Source: Xanthomonas massiliensis
GTDB lineage: Bacteria > Pseudomonadota > Gammaproteobacteria > Xanthomonadales > Xanthomonadaceae
Reading direction: 5' to 3'
Assembly: GCF_900018785.1 (NCBI RefSeq)
Contig: NZ_FCOY01000006.1
Coordinates: 806,001-870,000, forward strand
DNA: 64,000 nt
Within the stretch, counting starts at the first letter, position 1, and each line of letters opens with the position of its first letter. The notes below the pieces were generated by a model that was not told the DNA's origin, searched no databases, and saw only the letters and a program-made list of their open reading frames with translations. Made by a program: the position numbers and the translations under genes. Shown in pieces: positions 1-11,130 of this stretch.

Positions 1-948
<948 letters not shown>

Positions 949-1075
949 CGGAACGTCTTTCGGGGGCTATCGCCAGGTATCGATGGAAGTGACATAACTT
1001 GTTGATTTTAAAAGTATAAGTCATGTTTTCTATCGGTGACTATCGCCGGCCAGCAGAACGGGTCGGCGACAGAAC

Positions 1076-1229
1076 TGACGGTAAGCCCCCGGAGGTCGGA
1101 TCCAGACCTTCCTGTTTACTATTGAGACCGAACCGGTCTTTGACGGTAAAAAACTCCTGAGGAAAGCTTATTTCATGCGGCTTTCCGAGCATCAACGGGT
1201 CTCCAGGTCCCTGACGGTAAAAGCCGTCA
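1076..1229 (+). repeat. Three TGACGGTAA direct repeats (candidate integrase arm sites)
   Basis: TGACGGTAA occurs at 1076-1084, 1141-1149 and 1212-1220, about 65 and 71 bases apart, in the 302-base gene-free stretch between guaA and the integrase. Related copies (TGACGGTAT at 52301-52309, CGACGGTAA at 52314-52322) lie near the proposed right end. Direct repeats at both ends are typical of arm-type integrase or excisionase sites. The third copy is also half of an inverted repeat (TGACGG, 6-base loop, CCGTCA, 1212-1229) just ahead of the integrase ribosome-binding site, so it may double as an operator. No other gene is seen in 949-1250. Confidence 0.5.
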
Positions 1230-1250
1230 CGAACAGGAGGAACACCCTCA

Positions 1251-2510
1251 ATGCTCACCGACACAGCACTACGCAATCTCAAGCCTAAGTCCAAGATTTA
1301 TAAGGTTTTTGACCGCGATGGCATGTACGTGGCGGTATCGACCGCCGGTACCATCACCTTCCGCTACGACTACCGTCTCAACGGGCGCCGCGAGACGCTC
1401 ACGCTCGGACGGTACGGGCCGGCCGGCATGTCGCTGGCCATGGCCCGAGAACGGCTGCTCGATGCCAAGCGGTCGGTTGCTCAAGGCGATTCCCCGGCGC
1501 TAGAGAAACAGCGGGCCAAACGGCGGCTGACGGCCGCCAGGACCTTCGGCGAGATGACGGAACGCTGGCTGGCCGATGCCCGCATGGCCGACAGCACCCG
1601 GGCGATGCGCAAGCACATCATCGACCGCGACATCCTGCCGGTCTTCCAGAATCGCAAGCTGAGGGAAGTCACCCCCGACGACCTGCGGGCGCTGTGCAAC
1701 AAGGTGAAGGCGCGCGGCGCACCGGCCACGGCGATCCACGTCCGCGACATCGTGAAGCAGGTCTATGCCTTCGCCATCCTGCACGGCGAACGGCTCGCCA
1801 ACCCGGCCGACGACGTGAAGGCGGCCTCAATCGCGACCTTCGTTCCCAAGGACCGGGCGCTCTCGCCCGCCGAGATCCGGCTGGCCTTCCATCAACTGGA
1901 GACCATCGCGTCCTATCCGACCATCCGGTTGGCCTTGCGGCTGATCCTGCTGACGATGGTGCGCAAGAGCGAACTGGTCGAGGCGACCTGGAACGAAGTG
2001 GATTTCGAGAACGCCACCTGGACGATCCCCAAGGTGCGGATGAAGGGGCGCAAGCCGCATGTGGTCTACCTGTCGCGGCAGGCGATGGACATCTTCGTGG
2101 CTCTGCACACCTGCGCAGCGGGCTCGCGATTCGTGCTGCCGTCCCGCTATGACCCCGATCGCTGCATGTCGCATGCAACGCTCAACCGGGTGACGCAACT
2201 CATTGGCTCCCGCGCGAAGGAAGCCAGGTTGCCGTTGGAGCCATTCACGGTGCATGACCTGCGCCGCACCGCGTCCACGCTGCTCAACGAGGTGGGCTTC
2301 AATGGGGACTGGATCGAGAAGTGCCTGGCGCACGAAGAAGGCAGCCGGACTTCGCGGTCGGTCTACAACAAGGCCGAGTACGCCGGGCCGCGGCGGCACA
2401 TGCTCCAGGAGTGGGCCGACATGGTGGAGGCATGGATCGATGGGCGCACGCATGTGCCGAAGCTGGTGCCGGAGGACGCGTCGGTCCCAGTGCTCAGCCC
2501 GGCTTTGTGA
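1251..2510 (+). CDS. int: P4-type tyrosine integrase
   Basis: A 419-residue site-specific recombinase expected to integrate and excise the ICE at guaA. The N-terminal part (about 1-90) resembles the DUF4102 arm-binding domain of P4-like integrases, followed by a core-binding SAM-like domain (about 95-190) and the catalytic domain. Visible catalytic residues are Arg238 (MVRKSELVEATW), the HxxR box His335/Arg338 (VHDLRRTAS), His361 and the likely nucleophile Tyr372 (SVYNKAEY). An aggagg ribosome-binding site sits about 9 bases ahead of the ATG. Length and residues look intact, so the element should be able to recombine. Confidence 0.93.
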   Translation: MLTDTALRNLKPKSKIYKVFDRDGMYVAVSTAGTITFRYDYRLNGRRETLTLGRYGPAGMSLAMARERLLDAKRSVAQGDSPALEKQRAKRRLTAARTFGEMTERWLADARMADSTRAMRKHIIDRDILPVFQNRKLREVTPDDLRALCNKVKARGAPATAIHVRDIVKQVYAFAILHGERLANPADDVKAASIATFVPKDRALSPAEIRLAFHQLETIASYPTIRLALRLILLTMVRKSELVEATWNEVDFENATWTIPKVRMKGRKPHVVYLSRQAMDIFVALHTCAAGSRFVLPSRYDPDRCMSHATLNRVTQLIGSRAKEARLPLEPFTVHDLRRTASTLLNEVGFNGDWIEKCLAHEEGSRTSRSVYNKAEYAGPRRHMLQEWADMVEAWIDGRTHVPKLVPEDASVPVLSPAL

Positions 2511-2655
2511 GGGAGGAGCGCATGATGACCTTAACTGGAACCCCTTTTGGTGGGCAGACCGGGGTTTGCATTTGTCCGAAAAAGATCACTCTGGATGATC
2601 TTTTTACTGAAGTTTCAAACTCATGGTCCTTGGCGAAGGTTTATAAAACTGATAA

Positions 2656-2678
2656 TTTGAGCACTATGGATGCTCAAA
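2656..2678 (+). promoter_or_regulatory. Inverted repeat over the abiEi start (candidate autoregulatory operator)
   Basis: TTTGAGCA and TGCTCAAA form perfect 8-base arms around a 7-base spacer containing the ATG at 2666. The flanking DNA (2560-2660) is clearly more AT-rich than its surroundings, with a GATAAT-like -10 at 2651. AbiEi antitoxins are known to bind inverted repeats and repress their own operon. Assigning this site to AbiEi is an inference. Confidence 0.45.
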
Positions 2679-3487
2679 ATTCAGGAAAACTGAACCGATT
2701 GCTGGCCGAACTGGGCGATACGCGCCTGGTGTCCAGCCGCTGGCTGCGCGCGCATGACTACTCCAACAGCCTGGTCGCGCGCTATGTCGGCAGCGGCTGG
2801 CTGGTGTCGCCGGCGCGTGGCGTCTACATGCGCGCGGGCGGGCGGCTGCAATGGGATGGGGTGGTCCGCAGCCTGCAGGTCGGGGAGGGCGTTCCGCTGC
2901 ATGTTGGGGGACGCTTTGCTCTGGCTCTGCAAGGGCACGAGCACTACTTGCGACTGGGCGATGCCGGGACGATCACGCTTTACGGGCCGGTGCCGCCGCC
3001 GGGCTGGGTCGACAAGCTGCCCATGGAGCAGCGCTTCGAGTACCAAGGCAAGGGGCCGTTCGATCTGCCGGCCGTGTCCTTCACTGCGGAAGTCTTCGAG
3101 ACGGCGCTATCCAAGGTGGGTCTGGCCTTGCACTCTGCTGCGCCTGGTGTCGATGCCCTGGTGTGCTCGACGCCTGAGCGGGCCATGCTGGAACTGTGCG
3201 ACGGCGTATCGGATGCCGCTGGGGTCTATGAGGCCGATGCGCTTATGCAGGCCATGACCACGCTGCGCCCGCAGCGGGTCGGCCTGCTGCTGCGCCACTG
3301 CCGCAGCATCAAGGCCAAGCGGCTGTTCCTGGCGCTGGCCGATCGCCATCGGCATGCGTGGCTGGCGCATGTGCCGTTGGATGGCGTCGATCTGGGCCGG
3401 GGCAAGCGTGCGCTGGTGCCCGGCGGGCGCCTGCATCCGACCTACCAGATCACCTTGCCAGGAGACCTCGATGAGCACCTTGCTTGA
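2666..3487 (+). CDS. abiEi: AbiEi family antitoxin / transcriptional regulator
   Basis: A 273-residue protein with an N-terminal winged-helix segment (LAELGDTRLVSSRWLRAHDY) followed by the AbiEi antitoxin domain and a C-terminal extension, the usual architecture of type IV AbiEi antitoxins. These repress the operon and counteract the AbiEii nucleotidyltransferase without a stable complex. The start at 2666 is chosen because homology-like sequence begins here. The frame stays open upstream through a low-complexity stretch with an alternative start near 2522. The stop overlaps abiEii by 17 bases, indicating translational coupling. Confidence 0.85.
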   Translation: MDAQNSGKLNRLLAELGDTRLVSSRWLRAHDYSNSLVARYVGSGWLVSPARGVYMRAGGRLQWDGVVRSLQVGEGVPLHVGGRFALALQGHEHYLRLGDAGTITLYGPVPPPGWVDKLPMEQRFEYQGKGPFDLPAVSFTAEVFETALSKVGLALHSAAPGVDALVCSTPERAMLELCDGVSDAAGVYEADALMQAMTTLRPQRVGLLLRHCRSIKAKRLFLALADRHRHAWLAHVPLDGVDLGRGKRALVPGGRLHPTYQITLPGDLDEHLA

Positions 3488-4415
3488 TCGATGGGATCGG
3501 CGCTACACGGACCGTGTGCGGCTGCTGGTGGAAATCTTGCCGGTGCTGGCCCAGGAGCCGCGCTTCGCGCTCAAGGGCGGTACCGCCATCAACCTGTTCG
3601 AGCATGACCTGCCGCGTCTGTCGGTGGACATCGACCTGGCCTGGCTGCCGGTGCACGACTATGCCGAGGATGCGAAGCTGATCGCTGAAGCGCTCGGGCA
3701 ACTGGCCGACGTGATGCGCGCCCGGCCTCTGCAATTGCAGGTGCAAGCTTCAGCGGGCGAAGGCGGGGCGGTCACCCGGCTGGTAGCCAGTCGCGGCCGA
3801 GCGCGTGTGCAGATTGAGACGACGCCGGTGATGCGCGGGACGGTGCATCCGGTGCGGGCCATGGTCGTGCGCCCGAAGGTGGAGGAGGCGTTCGGCTTCG
3901 CCGAAGTGCAGGTACTGGATTTCGCCGACCTGTATGCCGGAAAGCTGGCAGCGGCATTGTCGCGGCAGCATCCGCGCGATCTGTTCGACGTGGGCTTGCT
4001 GCTGGAGGATGAGCGGGCGGATGCAGGTCTTTGGCGGACCTTTCTCGTGTACCTGACGTGCAGTCCTAAGCCAGCATGGGAAATGCTGGCGCCGCGCGTA
4101 CCTGCGGATTTCGAGGCCACCTTCGACGCTCACTTCAAGGGCATGACGTCTGAGCCCATTGAAGCGGCGGCCTTGCTGGAGAGCCGCGAACGTCTGTTGG
4201 CGCGCGTGGCCCATTGGCTGGACGAGCCGTCGTGCGCCTTTCTGCAATCGGTCGAGGATGAGCAGCCGGATTTCGGGTTGATCGGCCTTGCCCATGCGGC
4301 CGATCTGCCCGGGGTGCGGCGCAAGCTGCACAACCTGGCACAGCGCACGGCCGCCAAACGCGCTGCGGATCGTGGTCAGTTGGCGGACGTGCTGGCGCGG
4401 ATCAAGGTGCGATGA
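3471..4415 (+). CDS. abiEii: AbiEii/AbiGii nucleotidyltransferase toxin
   Basis: A 314-residue DUF1814-type nucleotidyltransferase. The signature LKGGTAINLF is followed by SVDIDLAW, the metal-binding Asp-x-Asp pair, and the tail is mostly helical. Family members act as type IV toxins; studied relatives add nucleotides to tRNA acceptor ends and block translation during phage infection or plasmid loss. A ggag ribosome-binding site lies inside the end of abiEi. With abiEi it forms a two-gene abortive-infection and ICE-stabilising module beside the integrase. No truncation is visible. Confidence 0.88.
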   Translation: MSTLLDRWDRRYTDRVRLLVEILPVLAQEPRFALKGGTAINLFEHDLPRLSVDIDLAWLPVHDYAEDAKLIAEALGQLADVMRARPLQLQVQASAGEGGAVTRLVASRGRARVQIETTPVMRGTVHPVRAMVVRPKVEEAFGFAEVQVLDFADLYAGKLAAALSRQHPRDLFDVGLLLEDERADAGLWRTFLVYLTCSPKPAWEMLAPRVPADFEATFDAHFKGMTSEPIEAAALLESRERLLARVAHWLDEPSCAFLQSVEDEQPDFGLIGLAHAADLPGVRRKLHNLAQRTAAKRAADRGQLADVLARIKVR

Positions 4416-4449
4416 CGTGACGGCAATACAAGCGAATGGAACGATCGCG

Positions 4450-4692
4450 ATGGTTCACGATTTCACACTGGTCTATGCGCTGAATCCTGAGCTGGATGCG
4501 CAGGATGAGGTGCTGCGCCGGCTGGCCGGCAGCGACTGTGCCGACGCCACGGTGGGCTGGGGTCGGCTTCGGCATGTCGCGCTGGCCTTCAGCCGGGAGG
4601 CGCAGGACCGCGATGCGGCGGTCACGCTTACCGCGGCTCAGATGGCACGAGTGCTGCCAGGGGCAGAACTGGGAAGGGTGGATGCCGGGTAG
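4450..4692 (+). CDS. Small hypothetical protein, probably a truncated regulator
   Basis: An 80-residue protein (MVHDFTLVYALNPELDAQ...) 34 bases after abiEii in the same direction. From memory, the pattern resembles the N-terminal half of longer proteins that continue into a small HTH segment after a PGAEL-like motif. Here PGAEL is followed by a stop, and the convergent AlpA-like gene begins 25 bases later, so the HTH part appears lost. No catalytic motif is visible and the function is unknown. Confidence 0.45.
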   Translation: MVHDFTLVYALNPELDAQDEVLRRLAGSDCADATVGWGRLRHVALAFSREAQDRDAAVTLTAAQMARVLPGAELGRVDAG

Positions 4693-4717
4693 TCGCCGTG
4701 GACGCCAGATGGCGGTT

Positions 4718-5080
4718 TCATCGAACAGGGCGGTGCCGACGCAGCCTCACGTCCGGGCCGGGCGATATATCGGTCTCTGCTGATCGCGAGGCTTGCTTGC
4801 GGCCTTCTATCCAGGCTTCGACTTCTTCCAGATCCCAGACCACGCAGCGCGGCGTCAGCCGGAAGCGCCGGGGAAACTCGCCGCGCTGCTCCATTTCGTA
4901 GATGGTGGTTTCCGCCAAGGGCACGATCTGATGCAGTTCGCGGCGGCGGATCGTGCGGCGAAAGGGGAGCGGTGATCCCTTCGCGAACTGTGGAAGCTCG
5001 GCGTATCGCTCGGCGCCAGGGTGGGGCAGGGAGGCAGCGGGTTGTGCAGAGGTCCTGAGCGGTTCCGAGTCGGCAGTCAT
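4718..5080 (-). CDS. AlpA-family DNA-binding regulator
   Basis: About 120 residues with an AlpA/excisionase-type winged HTH in the middle (RRRELHQIVPLAETTIYEME, then FPRRFRLTPRCVVWDLEEVE and AWIEGR). AlpA proteins activate excision of P4-like and CP4-57-like islands or act as recombination directionality factors. The ATG at 5080 is preferred to the in-frame TTG at 5104. The gene is convergent with the short gene on its right-coordinate flank's opposite strand. The N-terminal 45 residues are low-complexity and not family-like. A role in ICE excision is an inference from family and position. Confidence 0.78.
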   Translation of the reverse strand: MTADSEPLRTSAQPAASLPHPGAERYAELPQFAKGSPLPFRRTIRRRELHQIVPLAETTIYEMEQRGEFPRRFRLTPRCVVWDLEEVEAWIEGRKQASRSAETDISPGPDVRLRRHRPVR

Positions 5081-5274
5081 CGTCCAGATTCCATGTGTTC
5101 GCAATGAACGTCATGGTGGCTATCGCTGGCGATCGCGACAACTTGCTGGAGCAAGGTCAAGCGTAGGAAAGGAGCCTCCCGGCGTTCCGCCGTCGGGCTC
5201 GCGGGCTTTCGCCCCGCGCCTCTGCGAGTCGCGTCCATCCGGCTTTGATCCCTTGTATCTTCCATTCCACGTGA

Positions 5275-7133
<1,859 letters not shown>

Positions 7134-7137
<4 letters not shown>

Positions 7138-8057
7138 GAGGTGGCAGCTTGCTCTTGCAAGGGCTGGACGGTCCCCGGCCAGAGCAGCGAACGGTGCACC
7201 TGGGCGCCGGCCATGGCGCCATTGCCCACGGCCAGCGATACTGAATGAGGTACCCGGGTCACATCGCCGCAGGCGAATATCCCGGACACCGAGCTCTTGC
7301 TCTCGGCATCGGTGCGCACCTGCAGGCCCATAGGCGTTTCTTCCAGCGCGCAGCCCATCGCTTCAGCAAGGGAATTGGAAGGAGAAGTGCGCGTCGCCGT
7401 GAACAGGCCCGCAAAGGGCAACAGCCGTCCGTCGGTCATCGCCACGTCGGCATGCCCGTCGATCCTGTCGATGGGCGCCTCCTCGATCGTCACGCCCCGA
7501 CGTTCCAGAGTGGCCCTGGCCTCCTGACTCAGTTCCACGGCACCGTTGACGAGCAAGGTCACATCACCCCAATCGGTGAGCAGTTCGGCCTGATGGACGG
7601 ACAGCGGTCCGGCGCCGATGATGCCGATGCGGCCCTGGCCGAGCTCGTACCCATGGCAGTACGGGCAATGGAAGACCGCCTTGCCCCAGCGCTCGGCGAG
7701 TCCTGCAATGGCAGGAAGCTGGTCAGCCACGCCGGTGGCCAGCAGGATGCGGCGGCCTTGGTGCGATACGCCATCGGACGTCGTGACGGTGAATTCGTCC
7801 ACCTGCCCTGTAACGGCTTTAGCCCGGCCCTCAAGCCAGGAGAGCGTCGGATAGGCTTCGAGCTGGCGGCGCGCGTTCGCCGCGATCTCGCCGGGAGCAA
7901 CGCCATCCTGGCCGAGAAACCCGTGCGAATGGCCGGCGAAGCGGTTGCGCCGCTCGCCCGCATCGATCACCAGCACAGACCGGCGCGCACGCACCAGTTG
8001 CAGGGTGGCGGCCATTCCCGCATAGCTCCCTCCGATGACGATGACGTCGTGGTGCAT
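7134..8057 (-). CDS. Thioredoxin-reductase-like NAD(P)/FAD oxidoreductase
   Basis: 307 residues. The N-terminal FAD-binding motif VIVIGGSYAGMAATLQL, the redox pair HCPYCHGYE (CxxC), the NAD(P)-binding segment IGIIGAGPLSVHQAEL and the C-terminal FAD motif SGIFACGDVTRV place it in the thioredoxin-reductase-like pyridine nucleotide-disulphide oxidoreductases. The HCPYCHGYE form is common in standalone relatives of TrxB found beside Rrf2 or AraC regulators. The ATG at 8057 has an agagg ribosome-binding site and lies 2 bases after the Rrf2 gene. A role in thiol or electrophile stress is an inference. Confidence 0.88.
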
Positions 8058-8059
8058 GG

Positions 8060-8503
8060 TCAACTCCTCTTGCGTTGTACTGCCGCATGCCGGCGCGCGA
8101 AGTCGGCGGCCAGATCGGCAAGGGTGATTTCCGAGAACCGCTTCAGCAGCAGCGCCTCCGCCTCGGCAAACGTGCCTTCGAGCGCGGCATTCACCGATTG
8201 CTCGACCAGGCACTCCGGTGTTTCGTTGCGATTGCCTATGGCAAACATGGCCGGCTCGCCCAGCGCCTCGTGCAACTGGCGCAGGGTGACGGCGCCAAGG
8301 TCGGCATGGATGCGCCATCCACCCGCGTGGCCTCGATCGGAAGTGACGATGCCCGCTTTTCGCAAATACCCCATGGTGCGCCGGACGACGACGGGATTGG
8401 TACCCAAGCATTGAGCCAGGGTTTCAGAAGTGACGGGGCCTTCCTGCTCAGCCATGTGCAGCAGTGCGTGCAGGACGGAAGATAGGCGGCTGTCGCGCTT
8501 CAT
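8060..8503 (-). CDS. Rrf2-family transcriptional regulator
   Basis: About 147 residues with a winged HTH (SETLAQCLGTNPVVVRRTMG, LRKAGIVTSDRGHAGGWRI) typical of Rrf2 proteins of the YwnA type. The three-cysteine Fe-S cluster of IscR/NsrR is absent; only two cysteines are visible (one in QCLGT, one in ECLVE), so regulation by thiol chemistry is possible. The ATG at 8503 is chosen over an upstream in-frame start because the family begins MKRDSRLSS-like. It is the first gene of a three-gene operon with the reductase and the frameshifted methyltransferase, and is probably autoregulated. Confidence 0.85.
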   Translation of the reverse strand: MKRDSRLSSVLHALLHMAEQEGPVTSETLAQCLGTNPVVVRRTMGYLRKAGIVTSDRGHAGGWRIHADLGAVTLRQLHEALGEPAMFAIGNRNETPECLVEQSVNAALEGTFAEAEALLLKRFSEITLADLAADFARRHAAVQRKRS

Positions 8504-8530
8504 GTAACTAATGATGTTCTGTATGAGATC

Positions 8531-8594
8531 GAATGTCAAGACAGAACGTAAACGTCGATTGCTGTCGAGCCTTCATGCTTGACATTCAAGACAG
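8531..8594. promoter_or_regulatory. Repeats upstream of the Rrf2 operon (candidate operator and promoter)
   Basis: GAATGTCAAG (8531-8540) and its exact reverse complement CTTGACATTC (8578-8587) flank 37 bases. TCAAGACAG also occurs directly at 8536-8544 and 8586-8594. On the minus strand TTGACA followed 17 bases later by CATCAT gives a plausible sigma-70 promoter for the Rrf2 gene. The rest of the gene-free stretch 8504-8840 shows nothing further that I can assign. Confidence 0.4.
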
Positions 8595-8840
8595 TTGCTG
8601 ACGCCTTCGGCCTGGATCGTTGATCCGGGCCTGCGCGCTGCGCTTGCCTTCCACTTCTTCGTTGGAGATGGAGGGGCGGTCTTGCTGTTCCCTTTACCGT
8701 ATCACGGCGTTCTCGCCGTCAATGACTGCGCGTGCTCGCACGCTTGCGGCCGGTTGGCCGTCTTCGATCCCTGACTGCTTGCGCTGCGCCGTGCTGGCCA
8801 CGGTTCCGGGCAATTCCGCCCGAGCAACCGGAGCACGATC

Positions 8841-9350
8841 ATGTCGCAACTGTCCTTTTCCTCGTTCGATTCGCTGCTGCATGTGCGCGACACTCAAGGC
8901 CGCTATCGGCTGGCTTCTGTCGAACAGATCCTTGAAGCGGCACGCGAGGCCATTGACCAGAAGATGCAGCGCGGAGCCGAGTTCAGTTCTCCAGCCGTCG
9001 TGAAGGATTACCTGCACGCCAAGCTGGCCGGCTTCGAGCATGAGGTGTTCGCCGTTCTGTTCCTCGACACCCAGCATCGCTTGATCGAGTACACCGAGAT
9101 GTTCCGCGGCACCATCGACAGCGCATCCGTGCATCCGCGCGAAGTCGTCAAGGAGGCGCTGCGGGCCAATGCGGCGGCAGTGATCCTGGCACACAACCAC
9201 CCCAGCGGACATCCAGAGCCCAGCGCTGCGGACAGGGCGCTGACGCGGCAGCTCAAGGCAGCGTTGGAGCTGATCGACGTACGTACGCTGGACCACATCA
9301 TCGTCGCTGGCGTTGCCAGTACATCGTTTGCGGAGCGAGGTTTGCTCTGA
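8841..9350 (+). CDS. radC: RadC-family JAB/MPN-domain protein
   Basis: 169 residues. The JAMM metal-binding motif HNHPSGHPEPSAAD (about 118-131) and an upstream conserved Glu (HEVFAVLF) define the RadC/JAB1 domain, which lacks the longer N-terminal HhH part of chromosomal RadC. Standalone copies like this are a hallmark of Tn4371-family and other ICEs. Their biochemical role is not settled; a direct DNA-repair role has been questioned. It is followed immediately by an intrinsic terminator. Confidence 0.9.
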   Translation: MSQLSFSSFDSLLHVRDTQGRYRLASVEQILEAAREAIDQKMQRGAEFSSPAVVKDYLHAKLAGFEHEVFAVLFLDTQHRLIEYTEMFRGTIDSASVHPREVVKEALRANAAAVILAHNHPSGHPEPSAADRALTRQLKAALELIDVRTLDHIIVAGVASTSFAERGLL

Positions 9351-9354
9351 CCTT

Positions 9355-9373
9355 GGGGCTTCGGCCCCTTTTT
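9355..9373 (+). terminator. Intrinsic terminator after radC
   Basis: GGGGC, a TTCG tetraloop, GCCCC and then TTTTT begin 4 bases after the radC stop, the classical rho-independent form. Confidence 0.85.
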
Positions 9374-10018
9374 GCTGCGCTCAGAGTTGTCTCTTGGATT
9401 TATCCGGGCTCTGGCAGTCCCATTTTCAAACGGTAGTGGTCAGGATGACCTGCGGCTTTGAAAACGGCTTCCAGCTTTCCGAGGTAGTAGGCAATATCGA
9501 ACTGTCCCCAGTCGATGTGGGCAATGTTGGTTTCGTCCCTATGTGATCCTCGATTCAAGAACCGCTCCAATGGGCGGAAGGCGCCATCTTCCAGAGACAG
9601 CTGCTTCAGGACTTCTTCAAATTGCTTTGTGTTGCCTGTGAACGCAAAAAAGTTTTCCAGGATGCACCGCATGGTATTGGGCACCACCTGGATACGAGCC
9701 GATCCTTCTTTGGCATCCTGCATGACATGCCAGAGCGCGTCGTAGTCGTTAGCAAAGTCTCGGGCATCCATCGGCACCACTCGACTGTGCTCACTCTTGA
9801 CCACACGTAGCAACTGGCATTTTTCGCCCGCCTTGGCCAGCTTGCTGCCAGCTATCTGATAGACCAGTTCGTGCAGGAAGAAGAGGTTGTGAGTCAGAAC
9901 GATGACTTGTCGTACTTTCTGCCCTCCAGGAGGTTTGATGAGTTCGTGACAGATCATCGACGCGATGTCGTAGACGAAATTGTGGGAAAGGCTGGAGATC
10001 GGGTCGTAAGCTTCCCCG

Positions 10019-10876
10019 TCAAGCAGACATTTCAAAAGTAGAACCTTCGGCGGCTTGACGGTACTCGACCGGCGTCATGTCGCCGAGCGAGTCATGGGGA
10101 CGCTCCTCGTTGTACTCGAGCATCCACCAGTACGCCGCCTCGCGTACGTCGTCGAGGCGGGTGAACAGGTGCTGGTCCAGGACCTCCTCGCGGAAGGTCC
10201 GGTTGAAGCGTTCGATGTAGGCGTTCTGGTTGGGCTTGCCGGGCTGGATGTACCGGATGGCCATGCCGTTGAGCTTGGCCCACTGCACGAAGGTCTCGCC
10301 CAGGAACTCCGGGCCGTTGTCGGTGCGCAGGACCTGCGGCAAGCCGTGGTCACGCTTGAGCTGCTCAAAAATGCGGATCAGACGCGTGGACGAGATCGAG
10401 GTGTCGACCTCGATGTGCAGCGCCTCGCGGTTGAAGTCGTCGACTACGTTGAAGGTCCGGAAGCGACGGCCACAGGCCAGCGCATCGGCCATGAAGTCGG
10501 CCGACCAGACGGTGTCTGGCAGGCGCGGGACGTACAGCGGCACGCGTTCGCGCTTGGGCAGCCGCTGCTTGGCCTTGCGACGGAGGTTGAGTTCCATGGC
10601 CTTGTACACCCGGTAGATTCGCTTGTGGTTCCAGTCCGGCCGAGCACGGCGCAGGACCTTGCAGCACTTCCAGAAGCCGCGCGTCGGACGACTCTCGACT
10701 TGCCCGGCCAGTGCCGCGATGATCTCGGCGTCGCGCACGGTCCAATGCAGCGGCGGTTGATACCAGGCCGCACGCGACAACCCGACGCAATCACAGGACC
10801 GGCTCAGGGGCCGCGCGTGCACCTCGACCAGGTACCGCACGGCCTCGCGCTTCTGCTCCGGCCCTACAGTTTTTTT
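10019..10876 (-). CDS. IS3-family transposase OrfB (DDE integrase subunit)
   Basis: Translated by -1 frameshift from OrfA, this part carries the rve catalytic core. The first Asp lies in VWSADFMADAL, the second in RTDNGPEF, and the Glu in YIERFNRTFREEVL, with a C-terminal segment ERPHDSLGDMTPVEY typical of IS3. The frame is unbroken to its stop at 10019, so the element should be transposition-competent. The 5' limit is set at the frameshift site; the same frame is open further upstream but overlaps OrfA. Confidence 0.92.
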   Translation of the reverse strand, partial: KKTVGPEQKREAVRYLVEVHARPLSRSCDCVGLSRAAWYQPPLHWTVRDAEIIAALAGQVESRPTRGFWKCCKVLRRARPDWNHKRIYRVYKAMELNLRRKAKQRLPKRERVPLYVPRLPDTVWSADFMADALACGRRFRTFNVVDDFNREALHIEVDTSISSTRLIRIFEQLKRDHGLPQVLRTDNGPEFLGETFVQWAKLNGMAIRYIQPGKPNQNAYIERFNRTFREEVLDQHLFTRLDDVREAAYWWMLEYNEERPHDSLGDMTPVEYRQAAEGSTFEMSA

Positions 10877-11130
10877 GCGATCAGGTCCTTCATCGCCGCG
10901 TTGTCGAGCGCCAGCTCGGCGTACATCCGCTTGAGCCTGGCGTTCTCGGCTTCCAGGTCCTTGACCCGCCGCAGCTCCGAGGCCTCCAGGCCCCCGTACT
11001 TCGATTTCCATTTGTAGTAGGTCGGCACGCTGATGCCGGCCTGCCGGCAGATGTCCTTGACCGGCACGCCGGCGTCGGCCTGCTTGAGGATCGAGACGAT
11101 CTGGGTCTCGGTGAAACGGGACTTCTTCAT
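10864..11130 (-). CDS. IS3-family transposase OrfA (HTH subunit)
   Basis: 88 residues starting MKKSRFTETQIVSILKQA, with the HTH (VKDICRQAGISVPTYYKW) and leucine-zipper region of IS3 OrfA proteins. It ends in IAKKL at the A7 slippery run (Ts at 10870-10876 on the plus strand). A -1 ribosomal frameshift there would yield the OrfAB transposase. Confidence 0.92.
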   Translation of the reverse strand: MKKSRFTETQIVSILKQADAGVPVKDICRQAGISVPTYYKWKSKYGGLEASELRRVKDLEAENARLKRMYAELALDNAAMKDLIAKKL

